DNA of 64,000 bases from Anaerolineales bacterium (GCA_023382595.1 JAHDWB010000001.1:434001-498000), one strand, 5' to 3'; positions 30,065-39,656 are shown, counted from the first letter of the stretch. The notes: a model not told the origin generated them from the letters alone. Program-made: numbers and translations.

Positions 30065-30111
30065 GGTGGTTTCGATACGGGACGGAAATACACCGTCCCT
30101 ACTCAACCACC
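30065..30111. repeat. GGTTGAGTAG hairpin repeat, copy B (inverted)
   Basis: GGTGGTTTCGATAC ... TACTCAACCACC is the same element in the opposite orientation, with the core GGGACGG-AAATACA-CCGTCCC forming a hairpin. Together with copy A it fills the pheA-aminotransferase gap. Confidence 0.75.
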
Positions 30112-30116
30112 TTTGG

Positions 30117-31298
30117 TTATTGCCTCTCCGCCCACTTCACGATCTTGCGGAAACCCGCTTCCACATCTTCGTCGGAGGCGGCGATCGTCATGCGGATGAA
30201 GCCCTCGCCTTGTTCGCCAAATGCCAAACCGGGAACGAGTCCCACGCCTTCTTCTTCCAGAATCCGTTCGCACATTTCCACGGAAGACATGTTCAATGCG
30301 CGCAAGTCAAGGAAGAAATAGAATGCGCCTTGCGGTGGAATCACTTTCACCCTATCGCTCTCCAATTCTCTGACTATACGCAAAACCAAATCGCGGCGGC
30401 GGGAATAAGCGGCTCGCATCTCCGCGGTGACGAGTTGAATGGCGGGATCGGTCAGTGCAAAGGCGGCGGCTTTTTGGATGAAGGGAGCTACACAAGTGAT
30501 CGAATTTTGCCCCGCTTTCAAAGCATGTTCAATGACACGCTGTGGCGCGGCGAGAAATCCCACCCGCCAGCCGGTCATAGCATAGGATTTGGACAGGCTG
30601 TTGACTAGGATCGTCCTGTCCTTTGCGCCTTCGAGCGCGCCGGCAGAGGTGGGCTTCTCTTCATAATATAAACTGCCATAGACTTCGTCGGAAACGATCC
30701 ACAAATTATGTTTGGCGGCAAAGTCTTGCAGGTTTTGCAGATACTCCCGCGAAGGGAAAGCGCCTGTCGGGTTGGAGGGATAGTTCAAGACGATGACTCG
30801 GGTTTTGGGAGTCAGCGCTTTCAGCCACGAATCGAAATGAGGGATGAAACCAGCCTCGGCGGGGGCAGGGACGCGGATCACATTTCCGCGCAGCATGATC
30901 GCCATGTTGGAATGAGTCGCCCAGGATGGGTCGGGGATCAGAACATCATCCCCCGGTGAAAGGATGGATTGCATGGCAAGGTAATAGGCGTGGATGCCGC
31001 CATGCGTGATGAGAATTTCGGTATCGGGGTCGCAGGCAACGCCTTCGTCACGGAACAGTTTTTTTGCAACCGCAGTTCGCAGGTCCGGGAAGCCGCGCGA
31101 GGGACCGTAATGCGTCAAACCGGACTGCATGGCGTTGAGCGCCGCATCTACAACAGCGGGCGGAGTGCCGAAATCGGGATCTCCAACCTGCAAACCGATA
31201 ATGTTTTTCCCACTGGCTTTGAGGGCAAGGATGCGGTCTGCCATTGCCACCGTGGCGGACTGGCGGATGAGGTCGAACTGGGTGTTGAGGTTTAACAT
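30117..31298 (-). CDS. class I/II PLP aminotransferase
   Basis: A fold-type I aspartate aminotransferase family enzyme of 393 residues: GLQVGDPDFGTPPAVVDAAL, LNYPSNPTGAFPS, VSDEVYGSLYY and the PLP-lysine segment NSLSKSYAMTGWRVGF. Placement ahead of pheA on the same strand suggests it may transaminate prephenate or phenylpyruvate, but the substrate is not determined by the sequence. ATG 31298 follows TACACT by seven bases and has no Shine-Dalgarno sequence, so a leaderless transcript is likely. Confidence 0.88.
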   Translation of the reverse strand: MLNLNTQFDLIRQSATVAMADRILALKASGKNIIGLQVGDPDFGTPPAVVDAALNAMQSGLTHYGPSRGFPDLRTAVAKKLFRDEGVACDPDTEILITHGGIHAYYLAMQSILSPGDDVLIPDPSWATHSNMAIMLRGNVIRVPAPAEAGFIPHFDSWLKALTPKTRVIVLNYPSNPTGAFPSREYLQNLQDFAAKHNLWIVSDEVYGSLYYEEKPTSAGALEGAKDRTILVNSLSKSYAMTGWRVGFLAAPQRVIEHALKAGQNSITCVAPFIQKAAAFALTDPAIQLVTAEMRAAYSRRRDLVLRIVRELESDRVKVIPPQGAFYFFLDLRALNMSSVEMCERILEEEGVGLVPGLAFGEQGEGFIRMTIAASDEDVEAGFRKIVKWAERQ

Positions 31299-31319
31299 GG
31301 GCGCGAGTGTATCAAAGAA

Positions 31320-31348
31320 ATGAAAACCCCGTCAACTGATGACGGGGT
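31320..31348 (-). terminator. terminator after the histidine kinase
   Basis: ACCCCGTCA and TGACGGGGT (31326-31334 with 31340-31348) form a stem starting at the kinase stop codon, followed on the minus strand by TTTTC. Confidence 0.8.
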
Positions 31349-32607
31349 CACTCGGTGAACGGCTTTTTGATTTCCGGTTTCTCTTTTTCGGGACCAACTG
31401 GCAGGATGAATGTAAATGTGCTGCCGGCACCCTCCCTGCTTTCCGCCCAGATTCGTCCGCCGTGCATTTCCACCATGACCTTGGCAACGGAAAGCCCAAG
31501 TCCCATGCCGCCATGCCGGCGTGTGAGATGCGATTCGACCTGATAGAAGCGGTCGAAGATGTGGGGCAGGTCGCGGGCGGGAATCCCAACGCCGTTATCC
31601 TTCACGGAGACTTCCACGAAATTTGGCTGCTGCTCCGCGCGGATAATGACCTCGCCGCCTTCGTTGGTAAAAGTAATGGCATTCTTCAAAAGGTTGCTCA
31701 AAACGATGGCGATCTTGCCGCCGTCGATATCCACCCACAGATCTTGACCGGGCAAGATATCATTTGTAATCAGAATCCCCTTTTTAAGCGCCATATCCTG
31801 AAAGGAACTGGTAACATCCTGAATGATCCGCGCCACGGACACCCTGCGCGAGCGAACCAGCGCGCCGCCTGACTGGTAATTCTTTACACTGGTGAGGCTT
31901 TCGATGATCTCTTTCAATTTGGATGCGTTGCGGATAATGGCATCCACTTGCTCTTCATATTCGTTTCCGAGCAGTTCCTTCAGAAACGTGGAATGACCGA
32001 GGATCAATCCCAGCGGCGTACGGAGTTCGTGTGAAGTAATGGCAATGAATTCGTTCTTCAGACGGTCAAGTTCGCGGGCTTCCTCCTGCGATGACATGAT
32101 GCTCTTTTCGAGCATGTCATTTTGCAGGGCAGTTGATGTCAGCGCCGCAAGAGATTCGAGTACACGGATGTCTTCGCCGGTATAATTATCGTGCTTATTG
32201 AATACTTCCAGCACGCCGACGGGCTTTCCATGCACCAGCAATGGCACGCCCAGAATGGACTTGGTGGCAAATCCGCCGATCTCATCGATTCCGCGATAGT
32301 GGCGCTCATCCTTCGAGACATCGTCAATGGCAAGCGGTTTGATGTTCAGGAAAACCCACCCCGCCACGCTGCCCTGCAACGGGACGCGTGCGGACATGAT
32401 CACATCACGATGGAACCACGGCACGAACTTGAAATGAAAATCCTGTGCAGACTCGTCATATTCGAGCAGGGATGCGCTTTCGCTCCCGGTCAGTTCGGTG
32501 GCGGCAGAAAGCACGGATTGCAGATAGGTATCCAAATCCACCATCGTGCCAAGTCCACGGGTGATCTCTAAAAGTCGAAGTAAAAGTCTGGAACGGTCCA
32601 TAGCCAT
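31348..32607 (-). CDS. soluble GAF-domain sensor histidine kinase
   Basis: A 419-residue kinase without transmembrane segments. GAF domain at about residues 25-165 ([52 protein letters not shown]), HisKA H-box [14 protein letters not shown] with phospho-acceptor His193, then HATPase_c with N-box [12 protein letters not shown] and G-boxes DNGVGIP and [12 protein letters not shown]. The partner response regulator is not adjacent. The GAF ligand is unknown. A TATAAT lies about 25 bases ahead of the start. It is divergent from the inositol-phosphate synthase gene. Confidence 0.92.
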   Translation of the reverse strand: MAMDRSRLLLRLLEITRGLGTMVDLDTYLQSVLSAATELTGSESASLLEYDESAQDFHFKFVPWFHRDVIMSARVPLQGSVAGWVFLNIKPLAIDDVSKDERHYRGIDEIGGFATKSILGVPLLVHGKPVGVLEVFNKHDNYTGEDIRVLESLAALTSTALQNDMLEKSIMSSQEEARELDRLKNEFIAITSHELRTPLGLILGHSTFLKELLGNEYEEQVDAIIRNASKLKEIIESLTSVKNYQSGGALVRSRRVSVARIIQDVTSSFQDMALKKGILITNDILPGQDLWVDIDGGKIAIVLSNLLKNAITFTNEGGEVIIRAEQQPNFVEVSVKDNGVGIPARDLPHIFDRFYQVESHLTRRHGGMGLGLSVAKVMVEMHGGRIWAESREGAGSTFTFILPVGPEKEKPEIKKPFTE

Positions 32608-32704
32608 AACAGCCTACGGTAAGATTATACTTTACGAGTATATCTGGAAAACTGGCTGGCAAAACAATAAGGAAACTGTAATCAAAACTCAAGGAGAAAC
32701 TTTC

Positions 32705-33790
32705 ATGGCAGGTAAAAAAGTACGTGTCGCCATCATCGGCGTGGGAAATTGCGCTTCATCCCTGGTGCAGGGCGTTCAATTCTATAAAAATGCCAAAAAG
32801 GACGAGAACATCCCCGGCATCATGCACACCCAACTGGGCGATTATCACGTCAAGGACATCGAATTCACCCTCGGCATCGATGTCAGCGCGGCAAAGGTCG
32901 GGAAGGATCTCTCCGAAGCCATCTTTGCCGAGCCGAACAACACCTACAAATTCTCGGAGGTACCGCGCCTCAATGCCCCGGTCGTGCGGGGGATGACCCA
33001 TGACGGTTTGGGCAAATACCTGAGCGGAGTCATCCAAAAAGCCCCCGGTCCCACAGCCGATATTGTCCGCCTGCTGCGCGAAACCCACACGGACGTGGTC
33101 GTCAACTTCCTGCCCGTCGGCTCGGAAATGGCGACAAAATGGTACGTGGAACAGGTCATCGAGGCGGGCTGTGCGTTCGTCAACGGTATTCCCGTTTTCA
33201 TCTCATCGTCCGAATATTGGGGGAAACGCTTCGAAGATGCCGGTCTGCCCATTCTCGGCGACGATATCAAGAGTCAGGTCGGGGCGACGATCGTTCATCG
33301 CGCGCTGACCAGCCTGTTCGTGGATCGAGGCGTCAAGATCGACCGCACCTATCAGCTCAACTTCGGCGGCAATACCGACTTCCTGAACATGCTAGAGCGT
33401 GAACGTCTCGAAAGCAAGAAGATCTCCAAGACCAACGCCGTCACCAGCATGATCCCCTACGAGGTCGAGCCCGATAATGTCCACGTCGGTCCAAGCGACC
33501 ATGTGCCGTGGCTGACCGACCGCAAATGGTGCTACATCCGCATGGAAGGCACCACCTTCGGCAATGTGCCGCTCAACCTTGAACTTAAACTCGAAGTATG
33601 GGACAGTCCCAACTCGGCTGGCGTCATCATCGACGCTGTGCGCTGTGCCAAGATCGCGCTCGACCGCGAACTGGCAGGTCCCATCATTGGACCATCCTCC
33701 TATTTCTTCAAGAGTCCGCCCAAACAGTTCCGCGATGACATCGCGCACCAGATGACCGAGGATTTCATTTCGGGCAAGAGCGACGAGTAG
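32705..33790 (+). CDS. ino1: myo-inositol-1-phosphate synthase
   Basis: The enzyme converts glucose 6-phosphate to inositol 1-phosphate with internal NAD cycling, feeding inositol lipids or compatible solutes. The protein starts [20 protein letters not shown] (Rossmann), and contains [17 protein letters not shown] and [13 protein letters not shown], signatures of the bacterial/archaeal short form. At 361 residues it matches mycobacterial Ino1-like enzymes rather than the larger eukaryotic form. I chose ATG 32705 with AAGGAG about eight bases upstream; the longer frame overlaps the kinase. A terminator follows. Confidence 0.92.
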   Translation: MAGKKVRVAIIGVGNCASSLVQGVQFYKNAKKDENIPGIMHTQLGDYHVKDIEFTLGIDVSAAKVGKDLSEAIFAEPNNTYKFSEVPRLNAPVVRGMTHDGLGKYLSGVIQKAPGPTADIVRLLRETHTDVVVNFLPVGSEMATKWYVEQVIEAGCAFVNGIPVFISSSEYWGKRFEDAGLPILGDDIKSQVGATIVHRALTSLFVDRGVKIDRTYQLNFGGNTDFLNMLERERLESKKISKTNAVTSMIPYEVEPDNVHVGPSDHVPWLTDRKWCYIRMEGTTFGNVPLNLELKLEVWDSPNSAGVIIDAVRCAKIALDRELAGPIIGPSSYFFKSPPKQFRDDIAHQMTEDFISGKSDE

Positions 33791-33814
33791 ATTAGAAAGC
33801 AGTTAAAGAAAGTT

Positions 33815-33850
33815 AACAGGGTGTTTACATCGGTAAATACCCTGTTTTTT
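33815..33850 (+). terminator. terminator after ino1
   Basis: AACAGGGT-TTTAC and GTAAA-ACCCTGTT form a long stem around ATCG (33815 to 33846), followed by T6. The remaining sequence up to 34020 holds no ORF; TACAAT at 34003-34008 may be the -10 of the next gene. Confidence 0.85.
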
Positions 33851-34019
33851 CAGGTAGAATTTGATCCATGAAATAAGCAGATAACTACTGTATCAACAAG
33901 CGTATAACTCCATTTAAACTTCAATCACAAGAATCATCCAATCTCATTCAACAGGGCAGCAGCATTTGGGTTGCCCTGTCATTTCGCCGCGAGGATTTCG
34001 TTTACAATAAAGTAACCCT

Positions 34020-35135
34020 ATGAACAAACCGTCATATCCCTTTGGGCAAATCATATTTCGTTTCCTGTCCATCGTGCCGATCGTCTCCGTGCTGGCTTCG
34101 TGCCAGCTGCTTCCATCGGCGCAGACGGAAACGCCGGTGAGCGCGACGCTTTCAGAAACAATGCCAACTCAAGAGAGCATAACGCCGGTCTTGCCGGGCA
34201 CCTTTCAAACATCCTTATTAAATCCGCTGGATAAACCCCACACCTACATTAATGAAACCTGCCGCTACCTGCGCAATAAATGGAATCCGTCAAATGCAGA
34301 ACCGGGCACGGTGGTCATGGTCATCCTGATCAAGAACATCAACCGCGGCACCGCGGAACTGCCGGACAGCATCAGCGTGGGAGAACTGATCACTCTCATG
34401 AATCAGCTCAGGGAGCAGGGATTCGAGGCGATCAACACCAAACAACTCCAGGCGTTCGTCGAGCGGAATGTGCGCATCCCTCCGCGCTCGGTCATGATCA
34501 TCCAGGACGGGAACCACGACGCCGAATATTTCGACAAAGTCTTTCGGGAATATTGGGAGAATTGGGGCTGGACCATCGTCAACGGCTGGGTCAGCGGACC
34601 GGACCTGCCTGAGAGTTTGATCCAGGAGAATATTGAATTGGAGCGCGAGGGCTTTGTGGACCATCAGGCAAGAGGCGCCTTTCCGGATACCAAACTATCG
34701 GATGAATCGGCAAAGAATGTGATCGCGCGTGAACTGCAAGGCTCGTGGAGCGGATTTGAAAGTTATTTCGCGAAAAATCCGGTGGCGTTCATTTGGCCCA
34801 ACGGCGGATTTGGCGTCCGCCCGGTGGAAGCGGCGCGCCAGCTTCGTTTCAGGCTGGGATTCACATCCAATACACGCGGACCTATCATGTACAATTGGGT
34901 ACCGCTTGCCAACGAGGTTGACCCGCTGCGTCCCGATTTCCTGCCCGAAGGCAGGGTCAACGTCCCGCCAATGACTCTGCCCACCTACTCGCCGAATGAA
35001 GCGCTGATGGCTATTGATCTGGTCAGGGCAATCGGCAAGGAAGCGGCAACCTATGCGCAAAGTAACAAAGATATCGAACACGAATATTATGAGATCGTAT
35101 GCGCTGAAGAATACGGTCCCATGCCCACCCCATGA
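34020..35135 (+). CDS. polysaccharide-deacetylase-like lipoprotein
   Basis: A 371-residue secreted lipoprotein: signal peptide with lipobox LASC (Cys28), a Ser/Thr/Pro-rich linker to about residue 75, then a NodB-like fold (VVMVILIKNI, SVGELITLMNQLREQGFEAI, PRSVMIIQDGNHDAEYF, PVAFIWPNGGFG). The canonical TFDDG metal site reads IIQDGNHD, so the usual Asp-Asp pair is altered and deacetylase activity is uncertain. ATG 34020 lies about 11 bases after TACAAT with no Shine-Dalgarno sequence. Confidence 0.7.
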   Translation: MNKPSYPFGQIIFRFLSIVPIVSVLASCQLLPSAQTETPVSATLSETMPTQESITPVLPGTFQTSLLNPLDKPHTYINETCRYLRNKWNPSNAEPGTVVMVILIKNINRGTAELPDSISVGELITLMNQLREQGFEAINTKQLQAFVERNVRIPPRSVMIIQDGNHDAEYFDKVFREYWENWGWTIVNGWVSGPDLPESLIQENIELEREGFVDHQARGAFPDTKLSDESAKNVIARELQGSWSGFESYFAKNPVAFIWPNGGFGVRPVEAARQLRFRLGFTSNTRGPIMYNWVPLANEVDPLRPDFLPEGRVNVPPMTLPTYSPNEALMAIDLVRAIGKEAATYAQSNKDIEHEYYEIVCAEEYGPMPTP

Positions 35136-35150
35136 TCCTGGAGGCACAAC

Positions 35151-35495
35151 ATGTCCGATTGTATCTTTTGCAAGATCGTCACAGGTGACATCCCCAGCAC
35201 GAATGTGTACAAGGACGAACAAGTGACCGCCTTCCGCGACATCAATCCCGCTGCGCCAACACATATTCTGATCGTGCCGAACAAGCACATCGACTCGGTC
35301 AACTTGATGATCGCCGATGACAAACCGCTCGTGGGACATATGGTCTTTGTAGCGCGGGAACTTGCCGCACAGGAGGGCATCGCCGAAGGCGGTTACCGCC
35401 TCATTATGAACACCAACGCCGACGGCGGGCAGACCGTCTTCCACATGCACCTGCATCTGCTGGGCGGCGCGCCAATGAAGCACCCGATGGGGTAA
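35151..35495 (+). CDS. hinT: HIT family nucleotide phosphoramidase
   Basis: A 114-residue histidine-triad protein: zinc cysteines in SDCIFCKIVTGDIPS (Cys4, Cys7), PAAPTHILIVPNKHI and the triad HMHLHLLGG near the C-terminus. HinT-type enzymes hydrolyse AMP-lysine and related phosphoramidates. ATG 35151 has GGAGG eight bases upstream, 15 bases after the lipoprotein stop. Confidence 0.94.
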   Translation: MSDCIFCKIVTGDIPSTNVYKDEQVTAFRDINPAAPTHILIVPNKHIDSVNLMIADDKPLVGHMVFVARELAAQEGIAEGGYRLIMNTNADGGQTVFHMHLHLLGGAPMKHPMG

Positions 35496-35503
35496 AATCA
35501 CCG

Positions 35504-35539
35504 AAGCGATCAGCGCAAAATGAGCTGGTCGCTTTTTCT
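35504..35539 (+). terminator. terminator after hinT
   Basis: AAGCGA-CAGC pairs with GCTG-TCGCTT (35504-35514 with 35524-35534, one T-G opposition), followed by TTTC-TT. Confidence 0.75.
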
Positions 35540-35603
35540 TGAATAAACCATGGAAGATTGATAGCAATCGTTTTTCACTGTCCAACTTCTTACAGGAGAA
35601 CCC

Positions 35604-37034
35604 ATGCCCGAACGAGAAATTTATTTACTATCCCCGCGCGCGCTCAGCCCGGAAACCATCGCTGTTGCCTTCGCCAAGACCTCGCGCTCACCAGAATCCT
35701 TCCGCGAGATCGCTGCGGAGTTGAGTGATGAAAAGTCCGCGCAATTTCATGAGAAATGGGTCGTCGGTTATGGGCACGCCTCGGTTGCGGAGCACGCCGT
35801 TTTGCATATTGCGTTCGAGAATGTCTCGCGCGTTGCCATTGAAGCCATCGAAGGCAACCGCCTCGCCTCCTACACCGAAAAATCCACGCGCTATCAGAAG
35901 TGGGGATCGGATGACTTCACCATCCCGCCCGAATTGCGCGAAGCGGGACATCCCCTGCGCGACGAATTCATGGACACCGTCCGCCTCCTTTTCTCGACCT
36001 ATGCCGAATCACTGGACCCGGCCAAGAGTCTCATCGTCGAACGGACTCCGCGCCGCGAAAACGAAAGCGACGAAGCCTACGACCGTCGCATCCGCTCACA
36101 ATACGTGGACCGATGCCGCTTCCTCCTGCCCGCCGCCGCGAACGCCAACGTCGGCATGACCGCCAACGCTCGCGTCATCGAAATGACCATCCGCAAGATG
36201 CTCTCGCATCCGCTCGCAGAGGTGCGGGAGATCGGCGAAAGGATGAAGGAAGTGGCGAAGGGTGAAACTCCCACGCTGGTGAAGTACGCTGACACGAATG
36301 AGTATCTGGTTGAGGCGACGAATGGACTTGCCCTTACCCCAACCCCTCTCCCTGAGGGAGAGGGGCAAGGGGTGAGGGCAGATTGGTGCAACCTAATTGA
36401 TTACGACAAGGAAGGCGAAGATAAAATCCTTGCGGCGGCGATCTATCGCTTTGGTGAAATGGGATTTGCCGACGCGCTCGCGCATGTGAAATCGCTGTCA
36501 CTGGATGAGCGCGAGGGACTTGCTGAAACCTTGCTCGGCAGACTCGGCAAATATGACGTTCCCCTGCGTGAACTGGAATACGCCACCTACATCTTCGACC
36601 TCGTCATGGATCAGGGCGCGTACGCCGAGTTCAAACGTCACCGCATGATGACGCAGACGCCGCAGCGCCTGACGACAAGGCTTGGGTTCACGACTCCGCT
36701 GCTTATAACGGAAGCAGGCTTCGGGTCAAAGTATGAGGCGGCGATGGAGTCCGCAATCCAGATGTATGAGAAACTCCACGCCTTTAATCCTGACGTGGCG
36801 CAGTATATCGTCCCCAACGGATTCAACCGCCGCGTGCTGGCGCAGTTCAACCTGCGTGAAGCGTTCGCATTCTGTCAGTTGCGGACGGCGGCAAATGCGC
36901 ATTTTTCCATCCGCCGGGTGGCGCAAAAGATATATGAGGATATTTCGCGCGTCCATCCGCTGTTGGCGAAGTACATGAAACTGCGCGAAGAGACCTGGCA
37001 AAGCGTGGAAGAAAATTATTTTTCGAAGATATAA
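35604..37034 (+). CDS. thyX: double-length FAD-dependent thymidylate synthase-like protein
   Basis: A 476-residue protein of two ThyX-like halves. N-half: VVGYGHASVAEHAVLHIAFE, GNRLASYTEKSTRY (84-97) and the LPAAANANVGMTANARVIE helix. C-half: DLVMDQGAYAEFKRHRMMT (RHR 345-347) and VPNGFNRRVLAQFNLREAF. In single-domain ThyX, RHR and the S-RY part of the signature are contiguous; here RHR is kept only in the C-half and S-x2-S-x-RY only in the N-half. Residues about 243-259 (ALTPTPLPEGEGQG...) are encoded by an inserted palindromic repeat. ThyX makes dTMP using methylene-THF and FAD; no thyA is seen in the window. ATG 35604 has AGGAG. Confidence 0.85.
   Translation: MPEREIYLLSPRALSPETIAVAFAKTSRSPESFREIAAELSDEKSAQFHEKWVVGYGHASVAEHAVLHIAFENVSRVAIEAIEGNRLASYTEKSTRYQKWGSDDFTIPPELREAGHPLRDEFMDTVRLLFSTYAESLDPAKSLIVERTPRRENESDEAYDRRIRSQYVDRCRFLLPAAANANVGMTANARVIEMTIRKMLSHPLAEVREIGERMKEVAKGETPTLVKYADTNEYLVEATNGLALTPTPLPEGEGQGVRADWCNLIDYDKEGEDKILAAAIYRFGEMGFADALAHVKSLSLDEREGLAETLLGRLGKYDVPLRELEYATYIFDLVMDQGAYAEFKRHRMMTQTPQRLTTRLGFTTPLLITEAGFGSKYEAAMESAIQMYEKLHAFNPDVAQYIVPNGFNRRVLAQFNLREAFAFCQLRTAANAHFSIRRVAQKIYEDISRVHPLLAKYMKLREETWQSVEENYFSKI
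36331..36379. repeat. palindromic repeat inserted in frame within thyX
   Basis: CCCTTACCCCAACCCCTCTC with its inverted counterpart (AGGGAGAGGGG...GGGGTGAGGG) forms a near-perfect palindrome. This is the sequence class usually found between genes (the LTPTPLPEGEGQGVRA type). It keeps the thyX frame open. Confidence 0.85.
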
Positions 37035-37064
37035 AAAATGGGCGCGGTAACCGCGCCCATTTTC
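37033..37064. terminator. bidirectional terminator between thyX and aldo/keto reductase
   Basis: AAAATGGGCGCGG, a TAA loop and CCGCGCCCATTTT form a stem with A and T tails on both sides, able to end both converging transcripts. Confidence 0.9.
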
Positions 37065-37065
37065 T

Positions 37066-38046
37066 TTAATCTTCGTCTTCGCCTTTTTTCTTCAACCCAA
37101 GAATTTCATCGATCCGTTCCATGATCTCAGGCGTAATCTTCTCCGCGATCTCGCCCGCTTTCATATTCTCATGCACCTGCTCCACGCGGCTCGCGCCCGT
37201 AATGACCGTACTCACGAACGGATTCTTCAAACACCACGCCAGCGCCAGTTGGGACATGGTTGCGCCGAGTTCGTTTGCAATCGGCTCCAATGCGGCGACC
37301 TTCTCAAGTTTTTCCTTGTCTTCCATGCGAGACTTCAGCCAGTCGTTCAACGCTGCGCGGCTGTCCTTTGGAATGCCTTTGTTGTACTTGCCCGAAAGCA
37401 GACCCGAAGCCAGCGGACTCCACGTGGACGTGCCGTAGCCATATTCCTTATAAAAGCGGACGTAATCGCCTTCGAGCCGTCCGCGTTCGAACAGGTTGTA
37501 CTGCGGCTGTTCAACGACAGGTTTGTGCAAATGGTGACGTTCTGCAATTTGAATGGCTTCGACGATCTCTGATGCCGCCCATTCGGACGTACCCCAATAC
37601 ATCGCCTTGCCCCACTCGATGATATTGTGCATCGCCCAGACCGTTTCTTCGATGGGCGTGGTCGCATCCGGGCGGTGACAGTAGATCAGATCGACGTAAT
37701 CCATTTGCAAGCGTTCGAGCGAACCGTTGATGCCTTCGATCAGGCGTTTGCGGTTGAGCGTGTATTTCTCGTTGACCTTGTCATGCAAGCCCCAGTAGAA
37801 CTTGGTGGAAATGAGGTAGCTGCCGCGCCGCCAGCCAAGTTTCTTCAATGCTGCGCCCATCACCTCTTCCGATTTGCCCTTGGCATATGCCTCGGCATTA
37901 TCGAAAAAGTTCACACCCAGATCGTACGCCGCCGCCATCATTTCCGCCGCGGCATCCACATCCGCCTGGTTGTGGAACGTGATCCATGACCCCAACGACA
38001 ATTCGCTTACCTGAATTCCAGTCCTGCCCAAATGACGATACTTCAT
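37066..38046 (-). CDS. aldo/keto reductase, potassium-channel beta-subunit type
   Basis: A 326-residue NADPH-dependent TIM-barrel oxidoreductase: [39 protein letters not shown] (catalytic Asp and Tyr), [10 protein letters not shown] (catalytic Lys), DLIYCHRPD (catalytic His) and the C-terminal [15 protein letters not shown] cofactor segment. It belongs to the YghZ/Kv-beta group acting on aldehydes; substrate not known. ATG 38046 has GGAGG about five bases upstream. Confidence 0.92.
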   Translation of the reverse strand: MKYRHLGRTGIQVSELSLGSWITFHNQADVDAAAEMMAAAYDLGVNFFDNAEAYAKGKSEEVMGAALKKLGWRRGSYLISTKFYWGLHDKVNEKYTLNRKRLIEGINGSLERLQMDYVDLIYCHRPDATTPIEETVWAMHNIIEWGKAMYWGTSEWAASEIVEAIQIAERHHLHKPVVEQPQYNLFERGRLEGDYVRFYKEYGYGTSTWSPLASGLLSGKYNKGIPKDSRAALNDWLKSRMEDKEKLEKVAALEPIANELGATMSQLALAWCLKNPFVSTVITGASRVEQVHENMKAGEIAEKITPEIMERIDEILGLKKKGEDED

Positions 38047-38115
38047 TGTGCCTCCAAATATTTTTTATACTGTGAAACATGGTTCCGCAGTATTTTTACA
38101 TTATTAATTGATCTT

Positions 38116-38679
38116 TCACACAGCCTGCTGGCGCACTACGGAGAACATATAAACATCCTCAATACTTTTGCCCAGAGGGTATTTCCTTAGCAAGCCTTCT
38201 TGAATAAATCCAGCTTTCAAAAGCGCCTTCTGCGACTGGGCATTCTCTACATGGACAATCGCCTGAATTCTATCCAATTCCATCACATCGAACCCGAATT
38301 TCACAATACCTTCCACGGCTTCAACGGCATACCCGTTCCCCCAATGTTTCTCCCAAATATAATAGGAAATTTCCGCCGCTTTCTTGTTGGTAAAACCGCC
38401 GAGGTCGATTCTGCCGACACTCTCACGGGGATTTTTCTTCTTTGTGATGAGCCAGGTAATCACGATTTTTTTCTTCAACAATCTGTCATTGATATTTCTC
38501 AACCAATTGTTGACGCTTTTCTGGTCTGCGCCAAGCAACAACACGCCTCCGAGATATTGTTGGACTGAGTCTTTCGAAAATTCTTCCCTATAAGCGGGAA
38601 TGTCATCGACCGTAAACGCCCGTAACATCAGGCGCTCTGTATGAAGGACCGGCGTTTTCTTGAATGCATCAGCGAACAT
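38116..38679 (-). CDS. GNAT N-acetyltransferase, RimJ/RimL type
   Basis: A 187-residue acetyltransferase with LHTERLMLRAFTVDDIPAY, AAEISYYIWEKHWGNGYAVEAV (acetyl-CoA loop) and ELDRIQAIVHVENAQSQKALLKAGFIQEG, the hallmark of RimJ/RimL. These enzymes acetylate ribosomal or other protein N-termini or small amines. It is divergent from the LysM lipoprotein gene, whose -10 lies between them. Confidence 0.88.
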   Translation of the reverse strand: MFADAFKKTPVLHTERLMLRAFTVDDIPAYREEFSKDSVQQYLGGVLLLGADQKSVNNWLRNINDRLLKKKIVITWLITKKKNPRESVGRIDLGGFTNKKAAEISYYIWEKHWGNGYAVEAVEGIVKFGFDVMELDRIQAIVHVENAQSQKALLKAGFIQEGLLRKYPLGKSIEDVYMFSVVRQQAV

Positions 38680-38729
38680 GGGTGCTTTTCCGTGCTTTCA
38701 TAACTTTACAACGCGTTTCCCAACCCCAT

Positions 38730-38735
38730 TATAAT
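38730..38735 (+). promoter_or_regulatory. -10 box of the LysM lipoprotein gene
   Basis: TATAAT lies six bases before ATG 38742, and TTACAA about 18 bases upstream may act as -35. The predicted start would fall at the ATG itself, pointing to a leaderless mRNA. Confidence 0.5.
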
Positions 38736-38741
38736 CATCTC

Positions 38742-39656
38742 ATGCGAAAAAAACTGCTGCTGTTCGCCATGGTACTGTCTGCATGCGGCGCGCCCGTCTC
38801 CACACCCGATGCAGACGTTTCGCTCATGCCCTACCTTACCGCCACGTCCGCGCCGACCACCACGCCGGACGTTCTTGTCATCATCGAAACGCCTGTTCCC
38901 ACCAGCACGCCGCAAGTCTACGCCGTCCAACAGGGCGACACGCTGAGCGGGATTGCCGAAAAATTCAACGTATCACTGGATGCTTTGAGAGCGGCGAATC
39001 CAGACCTGAAAACAAGCATCCTCTCCATTGGACAGACGCTCTTCATCCCGGACCCGTCCGCCCCTCTCGCCGCCGCATCGACGCCTACGCCCGTGCCTGC
39101 TCCCGTCACCCAGACAGTTTGCCACCCCACAGCGGATTCGGGACTGTGGTGCTTCGCGCTCATTCAAAACGACTCAGACGGCTATCTCGAAAATGTGTCC
39201 GCGCAGATCACACTTCTTGATGAAAACGGCGGGGTTATTGCCAGCCAAACCGCCTTCCCGCCCTTGGACATTATCGCTCCACATTCATCCCTGCCTGTGT
39301 ATGTCCATTTCCCGAATATATCCAAGACCATAAAGCCGCAAGTGCAGATACTCAGCGCCATGCAAACCAGTGGAATCCGCTACCTGCCTGTTTCACTTCA
39401 CAACACCATCACCGAAATTGACTGGGATGGCAAGTTCGCGCAGGTAAGCGGACAAATCACTTTGCCTGCCGAATCAGACGCCGCAACCCAGGTCTGGGTC
39501 GCAGCGGTGGCGTACGATAAAAACGGGACAGTGGTCGGCGTGAAGCGCTGGGAGGGCGGAGCGCTCGAACCCGGGGCGATGATCCGCTTTGACTTTAGCG
39601 TGGCAAGCGTCGGCGGAATCATCGAAGCGGTGGAGTTTTTTGTGCAGGCGCGATAA
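38742..39656 (+). CDS. LysM-domain lipoprotein
   Basis: A 304-residue exported protein. Lipobox LSAC after MRKKLLLFAMV, a Thr/Pro-rich linker, one LysM peptidoglycan-binding motif (about residues 65-110, YAVQQGDTLSGIAEKFNVS, then IGQTLFIP), a second TPVPAPV linker and a beta-rich C-terminal domain resembling FxLYD-type folds (WCFALIQNDSDGYLENVSAQ). Likely tethered at the cell surface. I chose ATG 38742; a frame reaching 38664 overlaps the GNAT gene. Confidence 0.82.
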   Translation: MRKKLLLFAMVLSACGAPVSTPDADVSLMPYLTATSAPTTTPDVLVIIETPVPTSTPQVYAVQQGDTLSGIAEKFNVSLDALRAANPDLKTSILSIGQTLFIPDPSAPLAAASTPTPVPAPVTQTVCHPTADSGLWCFALIQNDSDGYLENVSAQITLLDENGGVIASQTAFPPLDIIAPHSSLPVYVHFPNISKTIKPQVQILSAMQTSGIRYLPVSLHNTITEIDWDGKFAQVSGQITLPAESDAATQVWVAAVAYDKNGTVVGVKRWEGGALEPGAMIRFDFSVASVGGIIEAVEFFVQAR

